DNA of 33,210 nt, from contig CALVTH010000017.1 of assembly GCA_944360115.1 (NCBI GenBank), forward strand, positions 1-33,210, written 5' to 3'. Positions 1 through 9,089 of the stretch are shown piece after piece; positions within the stretch are counted from its first letter, which is position 1; the number at the start of each line of letters is the position of its first letter. The notes under the pieces are model-generated. The model ran no database searches and had not been told where the DNA came from. It saw nothing but the letters and a program-made list of their open reading frames with translations. A program made the translations under genes and the position numbers. This DNA is from an uncultured Clostridia bacterium (GTDB lineage Bacteria; Bacillota; Clostridia; Christensenellales; CAG-917).

Positions 1-144
1 GAGGGGGAAGTAATCCTCGAAGGTGCGCTTGTTGATGGTGATGTTGCCTTCGCCGGGGATGAGACGGACGCGCGCGACGGCGGTCTTTCTTCTGCCGGTG
101 CCGAGATACTGAACTTTCTTTTTAACGGTCTTCTTGGTAGCCAT
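1..144 (-). CDS. rpsI: 30S ribosomal protein S9 (partial, N-terminal 48 codons)
   Basis: The reverse strand from the ATG at 144 reads [20 protein letters not shown] and continues [18 protein letters not shown], the classic S9 N-terminus (YxGTGRRKxAVARVRL). S9 is a small-subunit protein near the P-site. The reading frame runs off the window edge, so only about a third of the protein is seen. It follows rplM by 8 bases; its Shine-Dalgarno GAGGTG overlaps the rplM stop codon, as expected for the conserved rplM-rpsI operon and translational coupling. Confidence 0.97.
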   Translation of the reverse strand, partial: MATKKTVKKKVQYLGTGRRKTAVARVRLIPGEGNITINKRTFEDYFPL

Positions 145-152
145 AGTTCACC

Positions 153-617
153 TCATTTGAGTTCGAGAGCGACGGGGCACTGAGCCTGATGTCCGTGCTC
201 GCTGCCGGCGTAGACGCGCAGTTTCTTGAGCATCTGCCTGCCGAGGGTGGTCTTGGGGAGCATACCCTTGACCGCCTTGTAGACGGCAAACTCGGGTTTC
301 TCGTTCATGAGTTTCTTGTACTGCACTTCTTTGAGACCGCCGATGTAACCGGTGTGATAACGATAATATTTCTGCTCCAGCTTCTTGCCGGTGAGCACGA
401 CCTTATCGCAGTTGATGATTATAACATGGTCGCCACAGTCGACATGGGGAGTGTACTCGGGTTTGTTTTTTCCTTTGAGTATGCTCGCAACCTGAGAGGC
501 AAGTCTGCCGAGGACCATATCGGTCGCGTCGACGACATACCACTTGCTTTCCACTTCGCCGGGCTTCGCCATATAAGACTTGTTGTTTTTCGCCATTGCG
601 GACAAATCTTTAGCCAT
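153..617 (-). CDS. rplM: 50S ribosomal protein L13
   Basis: This 154-aa protein carries the L13 signatures [55 protein letters not shown] and [12 protein letters not shown]13 is an early-assembly protein of the large subunit. I chose the ATG at 617 because GGAGG lies five bases upstream; a TTG at 629 is in frame but falls within that ribosome binding site. The result has about 14 extra N-terminal residues relative to the usual MKSYMAKP start, so initiation at an internal ATG is possible. It heads the rplM-rpsI operon and is preceded by a strong promoter and a leader of about 130 nt. Confidence 0.97.
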   Translation of the reverse strand: MAKDLSAMAKNNKSYMAKPGEVESKWYVVDATDMVLGRLASQVASILKGKNKPEYTPHVDCGDHVIIINCDKVVLTGKKLEQKYYRYHTGYIGGLKEVQYKKLMNEKPEFAVYKAVKGMLPKTTLGRQMLKKLRVYAGSEHGHQAQCPVALELK

Positions 618-751
618 ACCGACCTCCAAAAATGATATGTTCTCCGAAATCCGTGCAAGCGAGGGGCAGTTCGCAATACATCAGCCAACCGAACGGGGCG
701 TTGCCGTGCTGTTCCGTGCGCGGCGCGCGCAACCTTCGTCCGCGGAGACGC
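618..751 (-). promoter_or_regulatory. rplM 5' leader, possible r-protein autoregulatory leader
   Basis: The distance from the predicted transcription start (near 751) to the rplM start is about 134 nt, long for an ordinary leader, and the GC-rich RNA can fold. In many Bacillota the rplM-rpsI transcript carries an L13-binding leader that represses translation. I see the length and position but cannot confirm the L13-leader fold by eye. Confidence 0.35.
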
Positions 752-757
752 TCACCC

Positions 758-786
758 ATAATAATAAATAACAAAAGACCTGTCAA
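758..786 (-). promoter_or_regulatory. Promoter of rplM-rpsI
   Basis: On the minus strand TTGACA (786-781) is followed after exactly 17 bases by TATTAT (763-758). This is an almost perfect housekeeping-sigma promoter, fitting a highly expressed ribosomal protein operon. Predicted transcription start is near 751. Confidence 0.85.
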
Positions 787-890
787 GCGATTTACGCCGA
801 TTTTTCGCCGCCCCCAACATAAGGCGGACGCGCGCCGCAACGACACACTCCGTGCCGTCGGACGCGCGTGAAATCGGCGGTTGTTCCGTG

Positions 891-935
891 CCGACCGTCG
901 TCCGCCGTCGGTTGCCGCGACGGACGACGGGTCGG
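891..935. repeat. GC-rich inverted repeat downstream of the GH31 gene
   Basis: Arms 891-910 and 916-935 are imperfectly complementary (CCGACC-GTCGTCCG against CGGACGACGGGTCGG) around a 5-base loop. It sits directly after the GH31 stop codon and may stabilise the 3' end of that mRNA or act in termination, but no U-tract follows it on the minus strand, so I do not call it a proven terminator. The rest of 787-938 holds nothing else I recognise. Confidence 0.5.
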
Positions 936-938
936 GCG

Positions 939-3110
939 TCAGTCGGTTTTACCCTCGGCGGCCGCGCCGTCGGACGCGCCGCTCTCCTCCGCGCCGTTTT
1001 CCGCGGGAGGAATCACGGCGACGACGGAAATGTCCGTGCACGGCACGGTCACGCTGTCGTCGTCGCGGGCAAGTATGCCCGTCGCCTGCTCCGCCGCAGG
1101 CACGGCGTCGCGGAAACGGATTCTGATTTTACGGGTCTTGGAGCCCTCCTCGGGGGACACGGTGACGACCAGTCTGCCGCCGTCCAGACGGGAGCGGAAT
1201 TTCACCCCGCCGCAACCTTCGTCGTGCATGACGAATTCGCCGTCGCCGCGGAAAATCTGCACTTCTATCTCGTTGAATTCCGTCGAATTGCCGTCCCTCT
1301 CGGCGATAAGGGGCACGATTGCGCCCGCTTTCGCGTAGACGGGGAATGTCGAAAGGTCGCTCTCCACCACCCTGTATCTGCCGCCCTCTTCGCGCTCTCC
1401 CGTGAACACATTGACCCACTCTCCCGCGGGGAACCAGACGGGAGTGCGGGCGAAGCCGTCGGAACGGGCTTTGGTGAGTACGGGGGCGACAAGGAGTTCG
1501 GAGCCGAACATATACTGGTCGGGCACATTGTACGCCATTTCTTCGTCGTAGTCGTAATACATCGGACGGCAGACGGGCACGCCTTCCTTTGCCGTCGCGA
1601 CATTGGCGGCGTAAAGATACGGCAACATCCTGTGCCTCAGCCGCAGGAAACAGGACGCCACGGCTTCGGCTTCCTCGCCGTACAGCCACGGCTCCTTGGA
1701 ATGTCCTTTCTTGGTGGAATGAAGTCGGTTGACGGGCGAAAACGCGCCGAACTGCACCCAGCGGGCGTACAACTCGGGGTCTCCCTTGCCGAACATGTGC
1801 CCGCCGATGTCGTGCGACCACCATGTAAATCCGACATTCGCCGCCGTGGAAGTGAATCGCGGTTGCAGGCGCAGGCTCTTCCACGACACTATGGTGTCGC
1901 CCGAAAACCCGAGCGGATAACGGTGAGACCCCACTCCCGCGTAGCGCGACAGCACCAGCGGTTTGCGGCCGTCCCTGCCCGAGTCCAGCGTGTGATAGTG
2001 GTTGAGCATCCACAGCGGGTCGGCGTTCTTCATTTTGGACTTGGTGCCCTGCTGCCAGTCTATCCACCAGAAATCCACGCCCTCGTCCTCGTAGGGATGA
2101 TGCAGGATGTCGAAATAGGCAAGCAGGAATTGCGGGTCGGTGAGGTCGAACTCCACCGTCTTTTTGCCGGCAGGGTCGATGCCGCACGCCCTCGCCATGT
2201 CTGCGTACTGCTCTTCGAAATAGCGCACGCCGTCGCGGGGGTGCAGGTTGAAAGTCACCGCAAGCCGCCTGTTCTTGAGTTCGGCGAGGAATTTGCGGTG
2301 GTCGGGGAAAAGTTCCTTGTTGAAAGTGTATCCCGTCCACCCGGCGCATTGCGTGGGATTGTGCGGTTTGAACTCCTTGGGCACGCCGTCGACGATGTGC
2401 CAGTCCATATCCACCGTCGCCACGGTGAAAGGCAGTTTCTTCGCCGCGAACTCGTCCATGAGCGCGAGATATTCGTCGGCGGAATAGGCGTGATAGCGCG
2501 ACCACCAGTTGCCGAACACGAACTTGGGCAACAACGGGGGATAACCCGTCAGCGCGAAAAATTCCTTCAGTCCGCCCTTATAGTCGTGCCCGAAAGCGAA
2601 CACATAGATGTCTCTGCCGCCCGCGGGACGGGGCACGAGCATGGCGTCGTCGCCTATGAGACAGGAGCGCGAATCGTCGTATTCGGCTACCCCGCCGCGC
2701 GACATGATTCCCTTCCCGATACGCACCCGACCGTTGGTCATGTCGAGGGTGCGCGCCGTGCCGCCGAGATTGTCGCGCGCGGAAGGCCACGCCTCTCCGA
2801 CAGGCGTGACGCACCGCGTTTTCAGCGTCTTTTTGTCGGTGACGAAAACAGCGGAAGCCGTCTCTATATGCACTTTACCGTCTTTTTCGGTCACATTAAA
2901 CCGCGGGTTTGCGAAATTACGACAAATCACGCTTTGGCTGGGCAAATCCACGAAGCCCGCTTCCGTGCGTTTCTCGACGCGCAAAATGCGCTCCGAAAGA
3001 ACGGAAAAGCGGAGGTCGCCCGTGAAGTACACGCACTCCTCCGCCGTCTTTTCGCAAGTGACCGCGAATCTCTTTCTCACATCGGAAAGCACACTCTCGG
3101 ATACGCTCAT
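939..3110 (-). CDS. Glycoside hydrolase family 31 (alpha-glycosidase)
   Basis: This 723-aa protein is a GH31 enzyme, a retaining hydrolase of alpha-linked sugars (typically alpha-glucosides or alpha-xylosides). The N-terminal beta-sandwich covers about residues 1-185 and the TIM barrel starts near LLPKFVFGNWWSRYHAYS (193-210). The nucleophile motif is FWWIDWQQG with Asp351; the acid/base motif is GFSGDT with Asp405. A C-terminal beta domain and an acidic tail follow. No signal peptide is visible, so it is probably cytoplasmic. GGAGG sits five bases before the ATG at 3110. It lies 30 bases downstream of the XRE-cupin regulator, which probably controls it. WIDW replaces the more common WxDMNE, so substrate cannot be read from homology alone. 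Confidence 0.92.
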   Translation of the reverse strand: MSVSESVLSDVRKRFAVTCEKTAEECVYFTGDLRFSVLSERILRVEKRTEAGFVDLPSQSVICRNFANPRFNVTEKDGKVHIETASAVFVTDKKTLKTRCVTPVGEAWPSARDNLGGTARTLDMTNGRVRIGKGIMSRGGVAEYDDSRSCLIGDDAMLVPRPAGGRDIYVFAFGHDYKGGLKEFFALTGYPPLLPKFVFGNWWSRYHAYSADEYLALMDEFAAKKLPFTVATVDMDWHIVDGVPKEFKPHNPTQCAGWTGYTFNKELFPDHRKFLAELKNRRLAVTFNLHPRDGVRYFEEQYADMARACGIDPAGKKTVEFDLTDPQFLLAYFDILHHPYEDEGVDFWWIDWQQGTKSKMKNADPLWMLNHYHTLDSGRDGRKPLVLSRYAGVGSHRYPLGFSGDTIVSWKSLRLQPRFTSTAANVGFTWWSHDIGGHMFGKGDPELYARWVQFGAFSPVNRLHSTKKGHSKEPWLYGEEAEAVASCFLRLRHRMLPYLYAANVATAKEGVPVCRPMYYDYDEEMAYNVPDQYMFGSELLVAPVLTKARSDGFARTPVWFPAGEWVNVFTGEREEGGRYRVVESDLSTFPVYAKAGAIVPLIAERDGNSTEFNEIEVQIFRGDGEFVMHDEGCGGVKFRSRLDGGRLVVTVSPEEGSKTRKIRIRFRDAVPAAEQATGILARDDDSVTVPCTDISVVAVIPPAENGAEESGASDGAAAEGKTD

Positions 3111-3140
3111 ATTTTCCTCCGCCGCGCCGTGCGGCGCCGT

Positions 3141-3725
3141 TTATTTTTCTTTCTTCTCGGGGTGCAGCACGACCGCGAGGAACACGCAATCCTCTCCGCC
3201 GACGGCAATCATTCCGTGCGGTTGCGAGCTGTCGTAATAGGCGGCGTCGCCGGGGTTGAGCGTGTCGATGTGTCCGTCGATGTTGACCATAAGTTTGCCC
3301 GACAGAATGTAGTCGAACTCCTGTCCGTTGTGCGCCGACAGGGGAATGGGCTTGTCCTCCGCGCCCGCCACGAAAGGCGCGACGACATAGAAAGGCTCCG
3401 CCGTCCTGCCGATGAAATTCTGCGCAAGGTGCTGATAAGTGAACGCGTGTCTGCGTTCCGTGACAACGCCCTGCCCCGCGCGCACTATGCTGTAGGACGA
3501 CAGCGTGGGAGTGTGCCCCGTCAGCAACGCGGTGACATCGACGCCGAATTTGCCGGCGCAGTTGTACAGCATCGTCACCGAAAAATCTTTCTTGCCCGCC
3601 TCGTATTCGAGGTAGGTCTTTTCGTCGAGTCCCGCCGCTTCGGCGACCTCGGCGGCAGTCATATCCATCATTTCGCGCAGACCTTTCAGCCTTTCCGCAA
3701 TTTCCATTGTGTTGGAATTGGTCAT
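3141..3725 (-). CDS. XRE-family transcriptional regulator with C-terminal cupin domain
   Basis: A helix-turn-helix of the XRE/Cro type occupies about residues 8-62 (ERLKGLREMMDMTAAEVAEAAGLDEKTYLEYEAGKKDFSV taken in pieces: sensing helix, turn, recognition helix). A cupin_2 barrel follows at roughly 105-190, with HNGQEFDYILSGKLMVNIDGH and LNPGDAAYYDSSQPHG as its two metal/ligand motifs. Such proteins bind DNA through the HTH and sense a small molecule through the cupin. I chose the ATG at 3725 (GCGAGGA upstream), giving 194 aa; an upstream in-frame start would overlap the promoter. It precedes the GH31 gene by 30 bases, so a sugar-responsive local regulator is the likely role (inference). Confidence 0.88.
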   Translation of the reverse strand: MTNSNTMEIAERLKGLREMMDMTAAEVAEAAGLDEKTYLEYEAGKKDFSVTMLYNCAGKFGVDVTALLTGHTPTLSSYSIVRAGQGVVTERRHAFTYQHLAQNFIGRTAEPFYVVAPFVAGAEDKPIPLSAHNGQEFDYILSGKLMVNIDGHIDTLNPGDAAYYDSSQPHGMIAVGGEDCVFLAVVLHPEKKEK

Positions 3726-3790
3726 ACAGTCCTCGCTTTGCGGCTTCTCGCGCCCGCGGGCGCGCCGCCGCAACCGTTTTCGTTTGAAAT

Positions 3791-3819
3791 ATACTATCAA
3801 AAACTCCCCTCGAAGTCAA
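3791..3819 (-). promoter_or_regulatory. Promoter of the XRE-cupin/GH31 operon
   Basis: TTGACT (3819-3814) and TAGTAT (3796-3791) on the minus strand are separated by 17 bases. The start codon at 3725 lies about 60 bases below the predicted transcription start. Confidence 0.75.
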
Positions 3820-3878
3820 CACCAACCGACGCCACGCGGCACAAATTCAGTCGGTTTTCCGAGAGAAAAACGCGGCGC

Positions 3879-4619
3879 TCACAGGCAGGTCAGAAGCGGA
3901 GCGACGGCGGCGGCAACCTCGGCGACATCGGCGCGCAACACCAGCGTCGCAAGCCCGTCGCGGTCGGTCGCGCTCTTGTTCACCAGCACCAGCTCTCTGC
4001 CCGAAAATTCCGTCACCAGTCCCGCCGCGGGATATACAGAAAGCGAAGTGCCCGCCACAATCATGACATCGGCGCGGGCAATGTCCTCCGCCGCCCCCGC
4101 GAACACCGCTCCGTCGAGCCCCTCGCCGTACAGCACGACATCGGGGCGTATTATGCCGCCGCACCTGTCGCACCTCGGCACGCCCTCGCACTCCGTGACG
4201 GCGGACAGCCCGAACGACTTGCCGCAGTCCGAACAGAAATTGCGGTACACGCTGCCGTGCAGTTCCCACACCCTGCGCGAGCCCGCCGCGGTGTGCAACC
4301 CGTCTATGTTCTGCGTGACGACGGACACTTCCTTGCCTGCGTCCTCGAGGTCGGCTAGCAGGTTGTGAGCGGCGTTGGGACGCGCCTCGGGATAAATCAT
4401 CTTGCGACGGTAGAAGTCGTAGAACTTCTCGGGATAGCGCACGAAAAAGCCGTGCGAAAGTATGGTCTCGGGCGACACGCCGTCAAAATCGCGCTCGTAC
4501 ACGCCGCCCGCGCTTCTGAAATCGGGTATGCCGCTGGGCACGGAAAAGCCCGCCCCCGTGAAAGCGACAAGGCGCCGCGCGCCGTCGATGATTCCCGCAA
4601 GTCTCTTTATATCGTCCAT
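3879..4619 (-). CDS. cobB: Sir2-family NAD-dependent protein deacylase
   Basis: This 246-aa protein has all sirtuin hallmarks: the NAD-binding GAGFSVPSGIPDFRS (22-36), TQNIDGLH (102-109), the catalytic His121 in ELHGS, a zinc ribbon with Cys129/132 and Cys150/153, then GTSLSVYPA. It would remove acyl groups from lysines using NAD+ and release nicotinamide and O-acyl-ADP-ribose. The usual bacterial length is about 240 aa. The start at 4619 follows GGAGGGAGGG; an in-frame upstream ATG has no such site. It is the only gene between its own promoter and the XRE-cupin promoter, so it appears monocistronic. Whether it is a deacetylase or desuccinylase cannot be decided here; the symbol is by family. 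Confidence 0.94.
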   Translation of the reverse strand: MDDIKRLAGIIDGARRLVAFTGAGFSVPSGIPDFRSAGGVYERDFDGVSPETILSHGFFVRYPEKFYDFYRRKMIYPEARPNAAHNLLADLEDAGKEVSVVTQNIDGLHTAAGSRRVWELHGSVYRNFCSDCGKSFGLSAVTECEGVPRCDRCGGIIRPDVVLYGEGLDGAVFAGAAEDIARADVMIVAGTSLSVYPAAGLVTEFSGRELVLVNKSATDRDGLATLVLRADVAEVAAAVAPLLTCL

Positions 4620-4638
4620 AGTCCCTCCCTCCGAGGAA

Positions 4639-4667
4639 ATTATACCCCCGCTTGTCGCCGCGCGCAA
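4639..4667 (-). promoter_or_regulatory. Promoter of the Sir2 gene
   Basis: TTGCGC (4667-4662), 17 bases, then a perfect TATAAT (4644-4639) on the minus strand, about 20 bases above the start codon. Confidence 0.65.
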
Positions 4668-4812
4668 CAGGCGCGGCGCGCGCCCATCGCTTTCACGACC
4701 TTTTCCTCATTCCCGCCCGCCGCTTTTACTTTCGCCGCCGCCCTACCGTCCGCCGTTTTTCTCTCTCAGCCGCGCGCTTTACGCAACTTTTGCGCCCGCC
4801 CCGTCTTATCGC

Positions 4813-4841
4813 GTGACAAACGGCGGCAAAAGATTTAATAT
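4813..4841 (+). promoter_or_regulatory. Promoter of the aminotransferase gene
   Basis: GTGACA (4813-4818), 17 bases, TAATAT (4836-4841). Transcription would begin near 4848, about 23 bases before the start codon. Confidence 0.65.
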
Positions 4842-4870
4842 ATCCACGAACCTTTCTTCTCGGAGGCATT

Positions 4871-6058
4871 ATGTACAACAAGACTATGTACGGACTCGGC
4901 AGCCGCCGTTCCGTGATAAGGGAACTGTTCGAATACGGCAAAAAACGCGCCGCCGAAGTGGGCGCGGACAAAGTCTACGACTTTTCGCTGGGCAACCCCA
5001 ATGTGCCCGCCCCCGCCTGCGTCAACGACGCGGTGCGTGAAATTCTCGCCACCGAGGACTCCACCGCCGTGCACGGCTACACCTCGGCGCAGGGCGACGC
5101 GGGAGTGCGCGCGGCAATCGCCGATTCCCTCAACCGCCGTTTCGGCGCGGGCATTTCCCCCGATATGATTTATATGACCGTGGGTGCGGCGGCGTCGCTC
5201 ACCGTCACCCTGAACGCACTCGCCGAAGAGGGAGACGAATTCGTGTTGCTTGCGCCGTATTTCCCCGAATACGCTGTTTTTGTGTCGTCTACGGGCGCTA
5301 AACCCGTTGTTGTGCCGTTTGACGAGCAAACCTTCGCTCCCGACCTCGACGCTTTCGAAAAGGCGATAACCCCGAATGTCAAGGGCGTGATCGTCAATTC
5401 GCCCAACAATCCTTCGGGTGCGGTCTACAGTCGCGACACCCTCGAAAAGTTGTGCGCCGTGCTGTCGGCGAAGAGCGCGGAGTTCGGCAGACCCGTCGTG
5501 CTCATCGCTGACGAGCCCTACCGCGAAATCGTCTACGGCGACGCGGAAGTGCCCTTCCTGCCCTGCCTTTATCCCGACACCGTCGTGTGTTACAGCTACT
5601 CCAAGTCGCTCTCCCTGCCCGGCGAGCGCATAGGTTACATCGCGTTGTCGCCTTCGATGACGGCGGGCAAAGAGGTGTACGCCGCGGTGTGCGGCGCCGG
5701 TCGCGCTCTCGGCTATGTGTGCGCCCCCAGCCTCTTCCAGAAGGTGGTGGCGAAATGCGTGGACGCCCGTCCCGACATCGCCGCCTACGAACGCAACCGC
5801 AATCTCATCTACGGCGCCCTGACGGATATGGGCTACACCTGCGTGCGCCCCGACGGCGCCTTCTACCTCTTCGTCAAGGCGCTCGAAGAGGACGCCAACG
5901 CCTTTGCCGACAAGGCGAAACGGCTGGGGCTTCTCATCGTGCCCGGCGACGACTTCGGCGCGAAAGGCTGGGTGCGCGTTTCCTATTGCGTATCCCACGA
6001 TATGATAGAACGCTCCCTGCCCGCCTTCCGCGAACTTATGGCGAGTTACAAAGCCTGA
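4871..6058 (+). CDS. Class I/II PLP-dependent aminotransferase (aspartate aminotransferase-like)
   Basis: This 395-aa fold-type I enzyme shows the family landmarks: GNPNVPAP near the N-terminus, HGYTSAQGDAGVRAAIA, NSPNNPSG (177-183), ADEPYREIVY (Asp214 and Tyr217 contact the cofactor) and YSKSLSLPGERIGYI, where Lys245 forms the Schiff base with PLP. The C-terminal Arg that binds the substrate carboxylate lies in KGWVRVSYC. It would move an amino group from an amino acid to a 2-oxoacid in the cytoplasm. GGAGG precedes the ATG by five bases. It stands alone between its promoter and a strong terminator. Exact substrate (aspartate, alanine or aromatic) is not readable from motifs. Confidence 0.93.
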   Translation: MYNKTMYGLGSRRSVIRELFEYGKKRAAEVGADKVYDFSLGNPNVPAPACVNDAVREILATEDSTAVHGYTSAQGDAGVRAAIADSLNRRFGAGISPDMIYMTVGAAASLTVTLNALAEEGDEFVLLAPYFPEYAVFVSSTGAKPVVVPFDEQTFAPDLDAFEKAITPNVKGVIVNSPNNPSGAVYSRDTLEKLCAVLSAKSAEFGRPVVLIADEPYREIVYGDAEVPFLPCLYPDTVVCYSYSKSLSLPGERIGYIALSPSMTAGKEVYAAVCGAGRALGYVCAPSLFQKVVAKCVDARPDIAAYERNRNLIYGALTDMGYTCVRPDGAFYLFVKALEEDANAFADKAKRLGLLIVPGDDFGAKGWVRVSYCVSHDMIERSLPAFRELMASYKA

Positions 6059-6121
6059 CTGCGTTCCGCCCGTGGCGGCCGCAACGCAAATAAGCCGCCG
6101 TTGCGAAAACAACGAGTAAAC

Positions 6122-6148
6122 AAAACCGTCCCGACGAGGGACGGTTTT
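6122..6148. terminator. Bidirectional intrinsic terminator
   Basis: A perfect 11-bp stem (AAAACCGTCCC / GGGACGGTTTT) with the 5-base loop GACGA. It lies between the convergent aminotransferase and P-type ATPase genes, with A-rich and T-rich flanks that make it usable in both directions. Confidence 0.9.
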
Positions 6149-6205
6149 CGTTTCGGTTGTCGTCGCGCCGAAGCGTATTCCGCAAAGGCGCAAACGCGGG
6201 CCGCG

Positions 6206-9052
6206 TTATTCCGCGGCGTTCTCCGCGACTTCGGCGGTCTCCTGCGCGACGGGCGCGGAGGGGTGCCCGTCTTTGTGCTTCGCGATTGCCCGCACGATGA
6301 GTTTGTAGATTTCGACGAGCGGCACGATTGCAAACGCCACCGCAATGGAGATACCCCATTCCATACCGTCGAGCGGCGCGGTGTCGAACACGGTGCGGAA
6401 AGGAGGAACCACGACTACGAGCACGGTGAGCAGCACGCCCACGACAAAGCTGATGTTGAGGAATTTGTTGGAGAACAGCCTTTTGTTGAGGATACTGTTG
6501 TCGAGCGAGCGCATGGAATAGCTGTGGAACAGCTGTATCATACAAAGGCTGACGAACGCCATGGTCATGGCTTCGTCGTGACGCTCGTCCAGACCGCCCT
6601 CTATGACGAAGCAGCCGATACAGAACGCCACCATAACCAGAGCCGTCTGGAATATGCCCTGCACGACGATATCCACGCCGGTTCTGCCCGCGAAGAGACT
6701 TGCGCCCGACTTTCTCGGGGGGTGTTGCATAACATCTTTCTCCGCCGCTTCCATACCCAGCGACAACGCGGGAAGACTGTCGGTGATGAGGTTTATCCAG
6801 AGTATCATTATGGGGGTGAGGAAGGCTATGTCGCGTCCCATTGCAAGCCCCATGCAGGTGGCGATGAAAAGGCACAACACTTCGGCGATGTTGGCGGACA
6901 GCAGGAACTGAATCGCCTTTTTGATGTTGGCGAAAATCTTTCTGCCTTCTTCCACCGCGCCGATTATCGTGGCGAAGTTGTCGTCGGCGAGCACGAGGTC
7001 GCTGGCGCCCTTGCTGACATCCGTACCCGTGATGCCCATACCGATGCCGATATCCGCGCGCTTTATGGACGGAGCGTCGTTGACGCCGTCGCCCGTCATT
7101 GCCACCACCTTGCCCTTCTTGCGGTAGGTGTCGACTATGCGCACCTTGTTTTCGGGGCTGACGCGCGCGTACACGGAATATTGTTCTATTGTGTCAAAGA
7201 ATTCCTCGTCGGACATTGCGTCGAGGTCCTTGCCGAGAATGACCTTGTCGCCGTCGCGGAGTATGCCTATTTCGCGCGCTATGGCGGAAGCGGTGTCGAT
7301 GTGGTCGCCCGTTATCATAACGGGGTGCATACCCGCCGCGCGGCACACGCGCACGGCTTCCCTGACCTCGGCGCGGGGCGGGTCTATCATGCCGACCAGA
7401 CCCACGAACACCAGTTCGCTTTCCCAGTCCTCGGTGTCGAGGTTGTCGTTCTTCACGGCGACGGCAAGCACGCGGAGCGCGCCCTTTGCCATACGCCCGT
7501 TGGCGTCCTTGATTGCGGCGCGGTCGTCGTCGCTCATCGCGCGCACGACGCCGTCCTGCAGGATTCCGGAACACTTTGCGACGAGAATGTCGGGCGCACC
7601 CTTGACATACGCCGTGCGCACTCCGTCGTGCTCGTTGACCGTGGTCATCAGTTTCCTGTTGCTGTCGAAAGGTCTTTCGTCCACGCGGGGATATTCGGCG
7701 TCAAGCGTGTCGAGGTTCAGCCCGCACTTGTCGGCATAAGCGACCAGCGCCGTTTCGGTCGGGTCGCCGGTGAGCCCTTCGGAAGTGCGCACCGTATCGT
7801 TGCACAGGGTCATCGCCCGCAGGAAAACGCCGAAATCCTCGCCTTGCGGCACGCTCTCGTCGCTGACTTCGCCGTAACCGCACGAGGCGAGATAATATCC
7901 TTTGACGGTCATCTTGTTGAGAGTGAGCGTGCCCGTCTTGTCCGAGCATATAACCTCGCAGCACCCGAGAGTCTCGACGGAAGGAAGATTCTTGACTATG
8001 GCGTTGCGCTTGCTCATGCGCTGCACGCCGATTGCCAGCACTATGGTGACGATTGCGGGCAAGCCTTCGGGAATGGCGGCAACCGCGATTGCGACCGCTG
8101 TCATGAAACTTTCGATGACATCGTCGCCGTTGACGACGCGTTTGCCGTCGACGACTTCCATGCCGCCCACCACCTGAATGACGAAAATTATCGCCGCGAT
8201 GGCGAGCACCAGTATGCTGAGGATTTTCGCGGTCTTACCAAGCTGTTTCTGCAAGGGCGAGGACTGCTCCTTTTCCTCGGAAAGCATTGCCGCGATTTTG
8301 CCGACCTCGGTCTTCATGCCCGTGGCGGTGACGACGCCCGTGCCCCTGCCGTAACTGACAGTGCCGCCCGAGTACGCCATATCCGCCCTGTCGCCGAGAG
8401 GCGCGTCGGCAGCGACCACCTTGTCGCAGTCCTTTTCCGACGGCACCGACTCGCCCGTCAGCGCGGCTTCCTCGATTTTGAGCGACGCCGTGGACAACAG
8501 TCTCAGGTCGGCGGGCACGATGTCGCCCGCTTCCAGCTTGACGATGTCGCCGGGCACGAGTTTCTCGCTTTCGAGATGTTTCCACTCGCCGTCGCGCAAC
8601 ACCTTGGAAAACGCCTTATTCATGTTTTTCAGCGCTTCCATCGCCGACTCGGCTTTGTTCTCCTGCACAACGCCGATGACGGCGTTCAGGATGACGATGA
8701 GGAGAATGACGCCCGCGTCGATGAGTTCGCTATATTCGCCGTTGACGATTGCGATAATCGCGGACACCACCGCCGCCGCGAGAAGAACGATAATCATAAC
8801 GTCCTTGAACTGGTCAAAGAACTTCTGAACGATGTTTTTCTTTTTGCCTTCGGCAAGCGCGTTGGCGCCGTACACGCCGAGCCGTCTTTCGGCTTCGGCT
8901 TCGGCGAGACCGTGCTCCGTCGCGGACAACAACCCGAGGGTTTCCTCGGCGGTCTTGTCGTGGAAGACGGTACGCACTTCCGTCTCCTGCGCTTCCGCCG
9001 TCTCCGCCGCGGTCGGCTTCACGACCTCCGCGCGCTCTTTTCTCTCTTTCAT
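6206..9052 (-). CDS. P2-type cation-transporting ATPase (probable Mn2+/Ca2+ exporter)
   Basis: This 948-aa membrane pump shows TGES (199-202), the phosphorylated Asp371 in DKTGTLT, KGAP (484-487) and TGDGVND (653-659), with about ten membrane segments. It resembles the SERCA/PMCA class: M4 has PEGLP (328-332), M5 has Asn721 and Glu724, M6 has NLITD (754-758). The M8 position that is Glu in SERCA aligns by eye with Gln840, as in PMCA, suggesting one ion site. AAGGAGG lies just before the ATG. Its leader carries a yybP-ykoY riboswitch, which in other Bacillota controls Mn2+ exporters of this same ATPase class; Mn2+ efflux is therefore my preferred function, Ca2+ the alternative. The charged N-terminal ~25 residues are low-complexity. 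Confidence 0.93.
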   Translation of the reverse strand: MKERKERAEVVKPTAAETAEAQETEVRTVFHDKTAEETLGLLSATEHGLAEAEAERRLGVYGANALAEGKKKNIVQKFFDQFKDVMIIVLLAAAVVSAIIAIVNGEYSELIDAGVILLIVILNAVIGVVQENKAESAMEALKNMNKAFSKVLRDGEWKHLESEKLVPGDIVKLEAGDIVPADLRLLSTASLKIEEAALTGESVPSEKDCDKVVAADAPLGDRADMAYSGGTVSYGRGTGVVTATGMKTEVGKIAAMLSEEKEQSSPLQKQLGKTAKILSILVLAIAAIIFVIQVVGGMEVVDGKRVVNGDDVIESFMTAVAIAVAAIPEGLPAIVTIVLAIGVQRMSKRNAIVKNLPSVETLGCCEVICSDKTGTLTLNKMTVKGYYLASCGYGEVSDESVPQGEDFGVFLRAMTLCNDTVRTSEGLTGDPTETALVAYADKCGLNLDTLDAEYPRVDERPFDSNRKLMTTVNEHDGVRTAYVKGAPDILVAKCSGILQDGVVRAMSDDDRAAIKDANGRMAKGALRVLAVAVKNDNLDTEDWESELVFVGLVGMIDPPRAEVREAVRVCRAAGMHPVMITGDHIDTASAIAREIGILRDGDKVILGKDLDAMSDEEFFDTIEQYSVYARVSPENKVRIVDTYRKKGKVVAMTGDGVNDAPSIKRADIGIGMGITGTDVSKGASDLVLADDNFATIIGAVEEGRKIFANIKKAIQFLLSANIAEVLCLFIATCMGLAMGRDIAFLTPIMILWINLITDSLPALSLGMEAAEKDVMQHPPRKSGASLFAGRTGVDIVVQGIFQTALVMVAFCIGCFVIEGGLDERHDEAMTMAFVSLCMIQLFHSYSMRSLDNSILNKRLFSNKFLNISFVVGVLLTVLVVVVPPFRTVFDTAPLDGMEWGISIAVAFAIVPLVEIYKLIVRAIAKHKDGHPSAPVAQETAEVAENAAE

Positions 9053-9089
9053 ATAGCCTCCTTAACCCGTCGCAGGGGGCGACGAAATT

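Noticed and set aside
852..4358. A 1168-codon open frame on the plus strand
   Set aside because: It is antisense to the GH31, XRE-cupin and Sir2 genes, has no family motif, and is a by-product of G+C-rich codon use.
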